DNA of 64,000 bases, from the NCBI RefSeq assembly GCF_040438645.1, contig NZ_CP159253.1:1302001-1366000 (forward strand), given 5' to 3'. The DNA comes from Mesorhizobium sp. WSM2240 (GTDB lineage Bacteria; Pseudomonadota; Alphaproteobacteria; Rhizobiales; Rhizobiaceae). The position numbers and the translations under genes were made by a program. The notes beneath the pieces are model-generated. The model did not search any database. It was not told the DNA's origin and worked only from the letters and a program-made list of their open reading frames with translations. Shown in pieces: positions 54,560 to 64,000 of the stretch (positions are counted from its first letter, which is position 1; each line of letters begins with the position of its first letter).

Positions 54560-55570
54560 ATGGCGCAACGCCACGCAATCCGGAAAACCGACGATGCGCC
54601 CGCTTCTCTTTCCGAGGCGGTGGTCAGCTTCGCCGTCCTCGTCTTTCCGGGTTTTCCGCTGATGGCGTTCAGCTCGGTCATCGAGCCGTTGCGGGCGGCG
54701 AACACGCTCGCCGGCAGCAAGTGTTATTCCTGGATCACCGTCGGCCTGAGCGGCGACAAGATTTTCGCCTCCAACGGGGTCGGTATCGAACCCGATCACT
54801 CGGTCCGCACCGCGCCTGTGGTCGACCGCATCGTCGTGTGCTCGGGCGGCGACGCCGACCATGTCGTGGCCGAAGAAGCGCTGGTCTGGATAAGGCGCAG
54901 CCTGCGGGCCGGCGCACAGATCGGCGCGGTCGCCGATGCCGCTTTCTTCCTCGCCCGGGCCGGCCTGCTCGACGGCCATTCCTGCACGCTGCACTGGACC
55001 AGCCAGCCGGCCTTCCGCGAAGCCTTTCCCGACCTCGACATGCGGCGCGACCTGTACGTCATCGACCGCCGGCGCTTCACCTCCGCCGGCGGCGTCGGCA
55101 GCCTCGATATGATGCTGGAGCTGATCGCCAAGGACTATGGCGCGGAGCTCGCGGCGGGTGTCGCCGAATGGTATGTGCACAGCCCGCTGCGCTCGAGCGT
55201 CGACAGGCGGATGATGCCGCTGCGCCTCCGAACCGGCATCCGCGACGAACTGGTGTTGTCGGCGGTGGCGATCATGGAAGACGCAGTGGAGGACCGCCTC
55301 GGAATGTCGGACCTGGCCCGCCGGCTCGGCGTATCGCCCGACAAGCTCGAACGCGCATTCCAGCTGGAATTCGACACCGTTCCCAGTGCTTATTACCGGA
55401 GCCTGCGGCTCAGGCGCGCGGCGGATCTGCTGGCCCACTCGACGCTTCGGATAGGCGAAGTCGCCCTTTCCTGCGGCTTCTCCAACGCGTCGAGCTTCTC
55501 GCGCGCCTTCAAGGAGCAGTTTGGCTACGCGCCCAACCAGGCCAGGCGGCGCAGAGCACCGGCCAAATAG
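54560..55570 (+). CDS. GlxA/FtrA-type AraC-family regulator with DJ-1/PfpI-like domain
   Basis: The 336-residue protein has an N-terminal amidotransferase-like ligand domain (FAVLVFPGFPLMAFSSVIEP, SGGDADHVV) and a C-terminal AraC domain (LGMSDLARRLGVSPDKLERA, LRIGEVALSCGFSNASSFSR). Regulators of this type (GbdR, CdhR, ArgR) usually activate catabolism of amino acids or quaternary amines. It directly precedes the M24 enzyme gene on the same strand. ATG 54560 was chosen with GGGA upstream. The longer frame overlaps no known domain. Confidence 0.88.
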   Translation: MAQRHAIRKTDDAPASLSEAVVSFAVLVFPGFPLMAFSSVIEPLRAANTLAGSKCYSWITVGLSGDKIFASNGVGIEPDHSVRTAPVVDRIVVCSGGDADHVVAEEALVWIRRSLRAGAQIGAVADAAFFLARAGLLDGHSCTLHWTSQPAFREAFPDLDMRRDLYVIDRRRFTSAGGVGSLDMMLELIAKDYGAELAAGVAEWYVHSPLRSSVDRRMMPLRLRTGIRDELVLSAVAIMEDAVEDRLGMSDLARRLGVSPDKLERAFQLEFDTVPSAYYRSLRLRRAADLLAHSTLRIGEVALSCGFSNASSFSRAFKEQFGYAPNQARRRRAPAK

Positions 55571-55677
55571 CCAAGTCAAGCCGTCCGCATGGTGGCGGAA
55601 TCCGGCATGGATTCTGCGGTTTTGTGAACACCGGAAGCGGCGATGATGGTCCATCTTCCGCTCAAACGGAGGTAGCC

Positions 55678-56982
55678 ATGAGCATTGTTGTTTTCGATCC
55701 CGACAGCGTCGACGATGTCGATTTCGCCGACCGCATGCGCCATCCCGCCGCCGCCGATCCGGCAGGCGGCATGTGGCTGTCCGACACCGAGCCTTCCTTC
55801 ATTGATGCGGATGCGCTGCGCAAGGGCCGGCTGAAGAAGCTGCGCGACTGGATGAGGGGGGCCGGCTACGGCGCGGTCGTGCTGTTCGACCCCTATAACC
55901 AGCGCTACGCCACCGGCTCGCGCAACATGTTCGGCTATTTCCTGCGCAATTCGACCCGGTATTTTTTCATCCCGACCGAAGGGCCGATCGTGCTGTTCGA
56001 GTATCCGCAGAGCTACCACGTCTCCATGGTGCTCGACACGATCGATGAGGCGCGGCCTTCGAAGCTGGTCTGGTCGTCCGTGTCGGGCCGCGACGACGAG
56101 ACCGCGGGTCCGTTCGCCGACGAGATCACTGATCTGCTGAAGACCCATGGCTGCGGCTCGATGAAGCTCGGGCTCGACCGCTGCAGCCATCTTCAGGCGC
56201 TGGCGCTGGAAAAGCGCGGCTGCGAGGTAAAGGACTGCCAGGGCGAGATACTGGCGGTGAGGGCGGTGAAGACGCCCGAGGAGATCAAATGCCTGCAAGT
56301 CTCGATGGCAGGCGCGGAGGCAGCGGTCGCTGCCGTGCGCGAGGCGATCAAGCCCGGCGTTTCCGAGAATGATCTGTTTGCCATCATGTACCACGAGGTT
56401 ATCCGGCAGGGTGGCGAGTTCATCGAGACGCGCCTGTTAACCTCCGGCCAGCGCACCAATCCCTGGTTCAACGAGGCCAGCGGCCGCAAGCTCAGGCCCG
56501 GCGAGCTGGTCGCGCTCGATACCGACACGATCGGCTGCTACGGCTACTATTCGGATTTCTCGCGCACCTTCCGCTGCGGACCGGGAAGGCCGACCGACTA
56601 CCAGAAGTCGCTCTACCGAATGGCGCATGAGCAGGTTCAGCACAATATCGGCATTATCAAGCCGGGCATGGCCTTCCGCGAGATCGCGGAAAAGGCGTGG
56701 AAGATCCCGGAACGCTTCGTCGAGCAGCGCTACACATCTGTCATGCACGGCGTGGGCATGCATGGCGAGACGCCGTTCATCGCACATGCGATGGACTACG
56801 ACACCTATGGCCGCGACGGGCATCTGGTGCCCGGGATGGTGGTCAGCATCGAAAGCTATATCGGCGAGAAGGGCGGGCGCGAAGGCGTCAAGCTGGAGGA
56901 CGAAGTGCTGATTACCGACACCGGTACCGAACTCCTGTCGCGCTTCCCCCATGAAGACGAATTCCTGGACGGGCAGATCTGA
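55678..56982 (+). CDS. M24-family metalloenzyme related to DddP
   Basis: The 434-residue protein has a creatinase-like N-terminal domain and a pita-bread C-terminal domain. The metal ligands D281, D283, D293, H357, E392 and E407 are all present and have exactly the spacing I recall for the DMSP lyase DddP. ETRLLTSGQRTNPWFNEAS and the closing KLEDEVLITDTG are also DddP-like. The catalytic Asp of DddP falls on G363 here (MHGVGMHGETPF), so lyase activity is doubtful and peptidase or amidohydrolase activity is possible. ACGGAGGTAG precedes the ATG. The next gene starts directly after its stop. Confidence 0.8.
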   Translation: MSIVVFDPDSVDDVDFADRMRHPAAADPAGGMWLSDTEPSFIDADALRKGRLKKLRDWMRGAGYGAVVLFDPYNQRYATGSRNMFGYFLRNSTRYFFIPTEGPIVLFEYPQSYHVSMVLDTIDEARPSKLVWSSVSGRDDETAGPFADEITDLLKTHGCGSMKLGLDRCSHLQALALEKRGCEVKDCQGEILAVRAVKTPEEIKCLQVSMAGAEAAVAAVREAIKPGVSENDLFAIMYHEVIRQGGEFIETRLLTSGQRTNPWFNEASGRKLRPGELVALDTDTIGCYGYYSDFSRTFRCGPGRPTDYQKSLYRMAHEQVQHNIGIIKPGMAFREIAEKAWKIPERFVEQRYTSVMHGVGMHGETPFIAHAMDYDTYGRDGHLVPGMVVSIESYIGEKGGREGVKLEDEVLITDTGTELLSRFPHEDEFLDGQI

Positions 56983-57666
56983 ATGAAAAGACCACTAGCG
57001 ATCGAGCGCGGCAAGACGGCCGCGCTCTTCATCGATCTGCAGGAAGAGCACCGCAAGGACCGGCGTTATCTGGTGGAGGGGTTCGATACGATACTTTCCA
57101 ATGTCGGACGGCTCCAGCAGGCGGCGCGGGCAAACGGCATTCCGGTGCTCCACTCCGCCTATATCGTCGATCTGGACTCGGACACCGCGCCGCCTTTGCA
57201 TCCGGTAACAGCGGATGGCCTATCGGTTTTCAGCGACAAGAGCGATCCGCTCACGGCGGTGTGTCTCGAGGTCGGCCCGGTCAACGGCGAACCGCTTTTA
57301 ATCAAAGCTGAGGCCAGCGCCTTCGGTGCGGCTTCTCCCGCCGACGATCTCAAGGCTCGCGGCATCGAATGGCTGGTGGTCGCCGGCGTGTGGACCGAAG
57401 CGTGCATCGACGCGACCGTCAGGGATGCCATCGCGCTTGGCTTCCGTGTACTCCTGGTCAAGGACGCCTGCGGCAGCGGTACGGCGGCCATGCACCAGAC
57501 CGCGATCCTGAACCTCGCCAACCGGCTCTATGGTGGCGCGGTGGTGGATACCGACGGCGCCTGCCGGCTGATGGCGGGAGAAACCACCGATGCCTGGCAG
57601 GTCCAGGGCTCAGTGCCGCTGCGCTTCACCTTCGAGAATGCTGCTGAGCTTTATCGCGGGCTTTGA
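56983..57666 (+). CDS. Isochorismatase-family cysteine hydrolase
   Basis: The 227-residue protein has the catalytic triad D18 (ALFIDLQEEH), K108 (LLIKAEASAF) and C141 (GVWTEACIDATVRDA), preceded by the cis-peptide VAGV. Family members hydrolyse amides such as N-carbamoylsarcosine, ureidoacrylate or nicotinamide. The ATG abuts the M24 stop codon, indicating strict co-translation. The two enzymes probably act in successive steps on a nitrogen compound. Confidence 0.87.
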   Translation: MKRPLAIERGKTAALFIDLQEEHRKDRRYLVEGFDTILSNVGRLQQAARANGIPVLHSAYIVDLDSDTAPPLHPVTADGLSVFSDKSDPLTAVCLEVGPVNGEPLLIKAEASAFGAASPADDLKARGIEWLVVAGVWTEACIDATVRDAIALGFRVLLVKDACGSGTAAMHQTAILNLANRLYGGAVVDTDGACRLMAGETTDAWQVQGSVPLRFTFENAAELYRGL

Positions 57667-57808
57667 GGAGGCGGCCGCACGACTTGCATCTGCGGAATCC
57701 CGCACAAGATTTGCGGGAGAGAGAACATATCCCGTCGGAAACGCGACCTATCATTCCGCTGCGGCATAGGGGAACTGGAGCCGCGGCAGAGACGAGCGGG
57801 AGATACCG

Positions 57809-59449
57809 ATGATCAAACTGATGTTGACGAACAGATCCCTGCACCCGAAGGCGCAGCCGGTCGCCGACGGCTTCAAAAAGGGCCACATGAACCGGCGCGA
57901 ATACCTCGCGACCATGGCTGCACTCGGCGTCAGCGCCGCCGGCGCTCTCTCCCTCGGCGGTCTTGCGCCAACCCCGGCCAGCGCGCAGGAGCCGAAGAAG
58001 GGCGGCGTCCTGCGCGTGGCGATGAACGTCAAGGGGTGGCGCGATCCACGCACCTTCGACGGTGTGGAAATGTCCAACGTCGCCCGCCAGTGCAACGAAT
58101 ATCTCGTGCGCTGGAACCGCGATTTCACCTTCGAGCCCTGGCTGCTGGAAAGCTGGGAAACCAGCGACGACGCCAAGGTGCTGATCCTCAACGTGCGGAA
58201 GGGCATTACCTGGTCGAATGGCGATGCGTTCAATGCCGACGATGTCATCCACAATCTCACGCGCTGGTGCGACGCCTCGGCGGAAGGAAACTCGGTCGCC
58301 GGGCGGATGGGCTCGCTGGTCGATCCCAACACCAAGAAGGCGGTCGAAGGCGCCATCGAGCGCGTCGACGATCACACTGTCCGGCTCACGCTGCCGCAGG
58401 CGGATATTTCGCTGATCGCAGGCATGGCCGATTATCCCGCGCTCATCATGCACCGCAGCTATGATGGCGGCGGCGACCCGATGGAGGCGCTGGCGATCAC
58501 GACTGGCCCGTGCGAACTGGTGCGCTGGGAGCCGGAAACGATCGCCGAGGTACGCCGCAAGGACGAATGGTGGAAGGGCGATTTCGCGCTGGATGGCATC
58601 CGGTGGATCGATTACGGCTCGGATCCCAATCCTATGTTCTCGGCCTTCGAATCCGCCGAGATCGATACCAACCACGAAACCTCGGCCGACACGCTTTCAC
58701 AGGCCGAAGCGCTAGGTCTCGCGAGTTCCGAAATAGCCACTGGCTCCACCATCGTTGCGCGCTTCAACGTGACCAACGCGCCCTATGACGACGTCAAGGT
58801 GAGGCGGGCGGCGCAACTGGCGGTCGACAATGGCGCGGTCCTGACGATCGCCCTCAGCGGGCGCGGCACGGTGGCCGAGAATCATCATGTCGGACCGATG
58901 CATGCAGAATACGCGGATATCGGGCCGCATGTCCGCAACGTCGAAGAGGCCAAGAAGCTGATCGGCGAAGCGGGCAAGGCCGAGCATGAGTACGATCTGA
59001 TCTCGGTCGATGTCGAATGGCAGAAATCGGCCGCCGACGTGATCGCGGCGCAGATGCGCGAAGCAGGCCTGAAGGTGAAGCGCACGGTGCTGCCGGCATC
59101 GACCTTCTGGAACGACTGGAACAAATATCCATTCTCCTGCACCGAATGGCTCGGCCGGCCGCTGGGCGTCCAGGTGCTGTCGCTCGCCTATAAATCCGGC
59201 GGGGCGTGGAACGAGAGCGGCTTTTCCGACAAGGAGTTCGATACCCTGCTCGACCAGGCGTTGGCGACGCCGGACGCCGCCGCTCGCCGCGAGATCATGG
59301 CCAAGATCGAGACCATCCTGCGGGATTCAGGCGTCATCATCCAGCCTTACTGGCGCTCGGTCTATCGCACTTACCGGGAAGGCGTGCATGGGGTGGAGCA
59401 GCATCAGGCGCTCGAGCAGCATTTTGAAAAGGTCTGGCTGGAGACATAG
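57809..59449 (+). CDS. ABC transporter solute-binding protein, peptide/opine type (SBP_bac_5)
   Basis: The 546-residue protein has a long n-region then [20 protein letters not shown], a Tat-like signal, and a mature part beginning [38 protein letters not shown] is the family signature. Relatives often carry the same [15 protein letters not shown] leader, so the ATG at 57809 with GGGAGATA upstream is kept. No permease or ATPase follows in the window, so it may use components encoded elsewhere. Peptide, opine or other amine ligands are plausible. Confidence 0.85.
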   Translation: MIKLMLTNRSLHPKAQPVADGFKKGHMNRREYLATMAALGVSAAGALSLGGLAPTPASAQEPKKGGVLRVAMNVKGWRDPRTFDGVEMSNVARQCNEYLVRWNRDFTFEPWLLESWETSDDAKVLILNVRKGITWSNGDAFNADDVIHNLTRWCDASAEGNSVAGRMGSLVDPNTKKAVEGAIERVDDHTVRLTLPQADISLIAGMADYPALIMHRSYDGGGDPMEALAITTGPCELVRWEPETIAEVRRKDEWWKGDFALDGIRWIDYGSDPNPMFSAFESAEIDTNHETSADTLSQAEALGLASSEIATGSTIVARFNVTNAPYDDVKVRRAAQLAVDNGAVLTIALSGRGTVAENHHVGPMHAEYADIGPHVRNVEEAKKLIGEAGKAEHEYDLISVDVEWQKSAADVIAAQMREAGLKVKRTVLPASTFWNDWNKYPFSCTEWLGRPLGVQVLSLAYKSGGAWNESGFSDKEFDTLLDQALATPDAAARREIMAKIETILRDSGVIIQPYWRSVYRTYREGVHGVEQHQALEQHFEKVWLET

Positions 59450-59471
59450 TCTGATCGCGTGGAAAGACCCG

Positions 59472-60416
59472 ATGGCGCCCGATTACCGGAAGCTGCTCGA
59501 CGCAGAGATCTGGGCGTTCATCGACCGCATCAACAGGTTCTATCCGCCCGAGGCCATCGATTGGCCGATCGGCAAGAACCGCGAGGTCTACGACCGGATG
59601 AGCCGCGCCTTTCACGCCGGCCGTCCGGAGGGCGTGGGCACGGAAACGACGGCGATCGTCACGCCGACGCACCGCATTCCGATCCGCATCTACCGCAGCG
59701 CGGCGCCCGACGCTGCGGCCATCATCCTCTACTTCCATGGCGGCGGCTTTATCCTCGGCGGGCTGGAGAGCCATGACGACATCTGCGCCGAGCTTTGCGC
59801 GGGAGCCGGATATGCGGTGGTCTCAGTCGACTACCGCCTTGCGCCCGAGCATACCGGCACGGCGGCCTTCGACGATGCGGTGGCCGCCTTCGAATGGATG
59901 GCCGCCACCTATCGCCAGCCGATAGTATTGGTAGGCGAGTCGGCCGGCGGCAATCTCGCCGCCTGCCTCGCGCATCATGTGCGCCGCCATGCCCGCGCGC
60001 CTATTGGCCAGATGCTGATCTATCCCGGCTTCGGCGGCGACATGACGATGGGATCCTATGTCACCCACGCCGAAGCGCCGCTGCTGACCACGAGCGACGT
60101 TGGCTTCTATCACGATGTCCGCACCGGCGGCGCGGATGTTTCCACGGACCCGCGCTACACGCCGCTTGCCGCTTCCGATTTTTCCGGCCTGCCGCCGACA
60201 GTCATTTTCGCCGCCGAATGCGATCCGCTGTCATCCGACGGCGAGAGCTATCGCGACCGGGTTCTGGCGGCCGGGGGCAGGGCGCATTGGATCGAAGAGC
60301 AAGGCCTTGTCCACGGATATCTTCGCGCCCGCCATATGGCGAGCCGGGCGACTGCAAGTTTTTCCCGCATTGTCGAGGCGGTAGCGGCGCTCGCCAGAGG
60401 CGAGTGGAGATACTGA
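59472..60416 (+). CDS. Alpha/beta hydrolase of the hormone-sensitive lipase family
   Basis: The 314-residue protein has the oxyanion motif HGGGF at residues 89-93, the nucleophile S157 in VGESAGGN, D251 in ECDPLSSDGES and H281 in LVHGYLRA. It therefore has a complete catalytic triad and should hydrolyse carboxylic esters or amides in the cytosol. The ATG at 59472 lies 22 nt after the binding-protein stop, so it is likely in the same transcript as the M24 cluster. Confidence 0.87.
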   Translation: MAPDYRKLLDAEIWAFIDRINRFYPPEAIDWPIGKNREVYDRMSRAFHAGRPEGVGTETTAIVTPTHRIPIRIYRSAAPDAAAIILYFHGGGFILGGLESHDDICAELCAGAGYAVVSVDYRLAPEHTGTAAFDDAVAAFEWMAATYRQPIVLVGESAGGNLAACLAHHVRRHARAPIGQMLIYPGFGGDMTMGSYVTHAEAPLLTTSDVGFYHDVRTGGADVSTDPRYTPLAASDFSGLPPTVIFAAECDPLSSDGESYRDRVLAAGGRAHWIEEQGLVHGYLRARHMASRATASFSRIVEAVAALARGEWRY

Positions 60417-60489
60417 GTCAGGCGACCTGCGCCGCCTCGCATAAAATGAACCGGGCGACCTGCACCGCCCAGCTCCGACATTCAGGCTC

Positions 60490-61450
60490 TCAGAGCCCGT
60501 TATCTTTCATGATCTGCGCTGCGTTTTCCTTGGTCACCTTCATCGTGTCGAGCGTGATGGTCTTTTCCACCTTTTCGCCCTTCAGGTGTTTCAGCGCCTG
60601 GCGCAGGCCTTCCGCGCCCGGCGTGGCGTAAAGGAAGGTCGCCGTCAGCTCGCCATTGTTGACCCACGCCTTCGCCCGGCAGCGCGTCGATGCCGATGAA
60701 TTTTATCTCTTTCTCGCGCCCGACATCCTTGGCCGCGAGATAGGCGCCGTATGCCATCGCATCGTTGTGGCCGTAGACGATGTCGACCTTCTCATGGTTG
60801 CGCAGCGCGGTCGCCATGATGTTGTAGGCCTCGTCCTGCTTCCAGTCGCCCGACTGCTGGTCGAGGAGGTGCTTGATGCCCGGCTCCTTGTCGGTGAATT
60901 CATGGAAGCCGTCATGACGGTCATGCGCCGGCTGGGTGCCCATGCCGCCCCAGATCTCGACGATGGTGCCCTCCGCTTTGCCCGGACCGCCCAGCAGTTC
61001 GACTGCGAATTCACCCGCCGCGCGGCCGATCAGCTTATTGTCTCCGCCGACGAACTGCGTGTACTGGTCGGTCTCGACATTGCGGTCGAGCACGAAGACC
61101 GGGATCTTGGCGTCGATCGCCTGCTGCACGACGCCCGTGAGGCCGGCCGATTCCTTCGGCGAGACCAGCAGCGCGTCGACTTCCTGACGGATCAGGTTCT
61201 CGACGTCGGCGACCTGCTTTTCGGTCTTGTCCTCGCCGTCGGTGACGATCAGCTCGACCTCGGGATGCTTGGCCGCTTCGGCGATAATGTCCTTGTTGAA
61301 TTGGGCGCGCCAGGGTTCGATCGTCGTCGCCTGGCTGAAGCCGATCTTGAACTTGTCCTGGGCGATGGCGTCCGCGCCCGGCAGGAATGCGGTGGTTGCG
61401 GCGAGCGCTGCCGCAAAAGCGGCGAGCCTCATGAATTCACGACGTTTCAT
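60490..61450 (-). pseudogene. Sugar ABC transporter substrate-binding protein, frameshifted near the 3' end
   Basis: The frame from ATG 61450 encodes a signal peptide and a RbsB-like protein (FKIGFSQATTIEPWRAQFNK, VDALLVSPKESAGLTGVVQQ, DIVYGHNDAMAYGAYLAAKD) to IGIDALPGEGV at ~60665. After that the frame loses homology. In another frame the sequence continues WVNNGELTATFLYATPGAEG and KVTKENAAQIMKDNGL to a stop at 60490-60492. A net two-base loss (or one-base gain) near 60664-60668 breaks the last ~55 residues. It may be a real mutation or a sequence error. Confidence 0.75.
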
Positions 61451-62760
61451 TGGCGTTTCCTCCGATGTTTCGAGACATTGTCTCTTCCGACGGCCGCTCG
61501 CTGGCGGACGTCTGCTGGTGCGCCGATCGGCGGGCCGGCAGGCGCAGATGGGCGAAAAGGTCGGCGGCGTTGCGCTCCTGCATGAGCACCGCCCCGAGGA
61601 TGATCAGTCCCTTCGGCACCAGCTGAAGGTTCGAATTGATGTTGTGGAGCTGCAGGAGGTTCGACAGCAGGCCGAAGATCAGGACGCCGACCAGCGTGCC
61701 GGCCAAGCGCCCCCGCCCATCAGGCTGGTGCCGCCGATGACGACGGCGGCGATGGCGTCTAGCTCCAGCCCGGCGCCGGCGTCCGGCTTGCCCTGGCGAT
61801 ACTGCGCCACATAGAGCACGGCGGCGATGCCGGCGAGCAGGCCGGATATGGCGTAGGTGACGATCTTGACGCGCCCGGCGTCGATGCCGGAAAGCCGTGC
61901 GGCCTCTTCATTGCCACCGATCGCATAGACATAGCGGCCGAACGGCGTAAAGCGCAGCACCGCGCCGTAGATGACGATCGCGGCGATGAAGAACAGGCCG
62001 GGCATCGGGATGATGCCGAACACCAGCGAGCGCAGGATGTCGAACTCGGCGACGGCGTTCGAGCCGGTATAGACGGGCAGCACCGCATTGTTCTGGCCGG
62101 CGGTGAGGCGGGCAATGCCCAGCGCCGTCACCATCATGGCCAGCGTAACGATGAAAGGCTGCAGCCGGCCGGCGACGATGATGAAGCCGTTGATCGCGCC
62201 GAACAGCATGCCGACGCAGGGTGCGACAAGCAGAACGCCGAGCACGCCGAACTTGGTCTGCACCTGCGGCAGCAGGAACCACAGCGCCAGACTGCAGAGA
62301 ACCAGGCCAACCACGCCGGGCACGATGGCGCCGCGCATGGCGTCGAGCCTTACATCGCGGGTCGGATCGCTGCCCGCGCGCTGCTTCCCGAGATTGAGGA
62401 AGACGAAACGAGTGACGGCGACGCCGATCAGCAGTGCGAACAGCGCAACGGTTGGCACGCCCATGAGGGCGGCGGGCGTGTAGCCGGGCATGGTCAGCAG
62501 CATGGCGCAGACCACGCTCGCGATCGCCATCAGCGAGCCGACGGACAGGTCGATGCCGCCGGTGATGATGACCGCCGTCATGCCGGTGGCGATCAGGCCG
62601 GTTGTCGACACCTGGCGCAGCACGTCGAGCAGATTGCCGTAGGACAGGAAGAGTTGTTGCCCTTGGACGTGATCGGCGAGGACAAGACGCCGATCAGGAA
62701 GATCGCGATCAGCCCCCAATAGAGCTTGGTGCGGGAGAGAAGTTTCAGTGCTGCGCTCAT
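61437..62760 (-). pseudogene. Sugar ABC transporter permease (RbsC-like) with two frameshifts
   Basis: ATG 62760 starts [20 protein letters not shown]. At ~62653 a one-base loss moves the frame, after which LFLSYGNLLDVLRQVSTTGL and the whole membrane core continue (ITGGIDLSVGSLMAIASV, IGGNEEAARLSGID). A second shift lies in a five-C run at 61710-61714, after VVIGGTSLMGG. The frame then continues LAGTLVGVLIFGLLSNLLQL to the stop at 61437. Restoring both bases gives a normal ~441-residue permease. The ATG overlaps the ATPase stop. Confidence 0.78.
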
Positions 62761-63946
62761 GCGACCGCCTTTGCGCCGCTGCTGCGTGGAGCTGCAAGCT
62801 GCATGATGCGCTCCTCGGTTGCCTCGGAACGGGCAAGCATGCCGCTCTGGCGGCCTTCCGACATCACCAGGATGCGGTCGGCAAGGAGCAGGAGTTCGGG
62901 AAGTTCGGAACTGATGACCACTATGGCTAGCCCTCGCGCGCCAGCCGGAAGACGAGATCGTAGATTTCGCGTTTCGCTCCGACATCGATGCCGCGCGTCG
63001 GCTCGTCGAGCAAAAGCACACGCGGCCGGGTGGCGAGCCATTTGCCTATCACGACTTTCTGCTGGTTGCCGCCCGACAGCGTGCCGGCGGGTTGTTCGAT
63101 GCCGCTGCAGCGCACGCCCAGCGTCTCGACCGCGTGCTCGGCGATTTGCGCCTCGCCGGCAAAGGAGCGGATGCCGAAACGCGCCAGCGCGCCGACCAGC
63201 GGCAAAGCGACATTGTCGGTGATGGAGGCCTGCAGATGCAGCCCCTGCGACTTGCGGTCCTCGGTCACCAGTGCGATGCCGAGCCGACGGGCATCCCGCG
63301 GCGAGCGGATTTCGACCGCCTGCCCGTCGAGCCGGATCTCGCCGCCGGACTGACCTTCGGCCGAACCGAAGATCGTCTCGAGTATTTCGGTGCGGCCCGA
63401 GCCGAGAAGGCCGCCAATGCCGAGGATTTCTCCGGCGTGCAGATCGAAGCTGACGCCTTCCAGAACCTGCCGCCAGCCATGCCGCTGCGGAATCGACAGC
63501 GAAAGGTCGCGGATGGCCATGACGATCCTGTCGTCCGCGACGCGCTCGTCATGGACCGCGTCGAGCAGGCTGCGCCCGACCATGGCGGCGATGATGGCCT
63601 CTTCGGTCAGACCACTCATCTCGCCGGTGAGCACGTGCCGCCCGTCGCGGAAGACCGTGACCCGGTCGGCCAGATGCATGACTTCGTCGATGCGGTGCGA
63701 AATGTAGACGATGGCGACGCCATCGGCGGCAAGCTGCCGGATGATTCCGAACAGTCGCCGGCACTCGGCGGGCGACAGCGCCGATGTCGGTTCGTCCATG
63801 ATCAGGATGCGAGCGTCGAGCGACAGCGCCTTGGCGATCTCGACGAGCTGCTGTTCGCCGACGCGCAGCGAAGCGATGCGCGCCTCTGGGTCGAGATCGA
63901 TGCCGAAGGGTTTGCGCGGCCTGCATCGATCTGGACGGCGGAATCG
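62757..63946 (-). pseudogene. Sugar ABC transporter ATPase (RbsA/XylG-like), frameshifted and lacking its N-terminus
   Basis: The coding sequence retains the first domain from about KPFGIDLDPEARI through LIMDEPTSALSPAECRRLFG and a second ABC domain with [15 protein letters not shown] and [19 protein letters not shown]. At ~62930 one base is missing (GGCTAG creates a stop), and the other frame continues [20 protein letters not shown] to the end at 62757. Upstream of ~63920 the reading frame meets TGA (63947-63949), and no Walker A motif is found before the window ends. Confidence 0.72.
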
Positions 63947-64000
63947 TCATTGAATAACAATGGCGGCCTCCCTTCCGACGTCGTCAATTCCGAGAAAGCT

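Noticed and set aside
54493..55677. Very long upstream extension of the M24 gene
   Set aside because: It overlaps the GlxA-type regulator in another frame. ATG 55678 has a strong ACGGAGG site.

Overview
The window reads as a GC-rich alphaproteobacterial chromosome, most likely Rhizobiales of the Mesorhizobium/Phyllobacteriaceae type. The evidence is the hisS-hisZ-hisG block with short-form HisG, the divergent oxyR/katG pair, the NasTS-controlled nitrate cluster, DUF982, several TRAP/ABC importers, and many GC-rich palindromic repeats of the kind scattered through rhizobial genomes. No rRNA, tRNA, CRISPR array, phage or plasmid backbone was seen.

Layout. 1-15.3 kb is mostly housekeeping: the glcF 3' end, a 55-residue membrane peptide gene, folD, an L,D-transpeptidase, tag, hisS/hisZ/hisG, oxyR/katG, rsmB, a thioesterase, a nucleosidase and guaA. 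15.3-33 kb is accessory: an Rrf2 regulator with a flavin oxidoreductase, RidA, an SDR with a divergent LysR, two decayed alpha/beta hydrolases, a lipoprotein, DUF899, a PaoABC-type molybdenum aldehyde oxidoreductase with an AraC regulator, an ArsR/SRPBCC/GFA/FAH block and a drug-type ABC exporter. 33-38.5 kb holds a long coiled-coil OmpA protein, an IS481-type remnant, two DHFR-fold proteins, and a frameshifted HxlR and 2'-5' RNA ligase. 38.5-45.2 kb holds LysR/MFS/aldo-keto reductase and a TRAP operon ending in a small membrane protein gene.

45.4-54.5 kb is a complete nitrate assimilation locus: nasT-nasS, then narK-nirB-nirD-nasA. In front of narK are an NtrC-like site, a GG-N10-GC sigma-54 promoter, a hexaloop hairpin of the ANTAR type and an intrinsic terminator. 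This matches nitrogen control of initiation plus nitrate-dependent antitermination. 54.5-60.4 kb is a GlxA-type regulator followed by an M24 (DddP-like) enzyme, a cysteine hydrolase, a solute-binding protein and an esterase, probably one catabolic unit of unknown substrate. 60.5-64 kb is a sugar ABC importer in which all three genes carry frameshifts.

The most striking observation is a 125-nt palindromic repeat of the family found between hisS and hisZ that also sits inside nasA. There it is translated in frame as 42 extra residues between two domains. The hisS/hisZ copy ends in a purine-rich arm that appears to supply the hisZ ribosome-binding site. Other points are a low-GC patch inside hisS, a DddP-like enzyme lacking the expected catalytic Asp, a probably leaderless arsR, and intact operator palindromes next to a broken HxlR gene.
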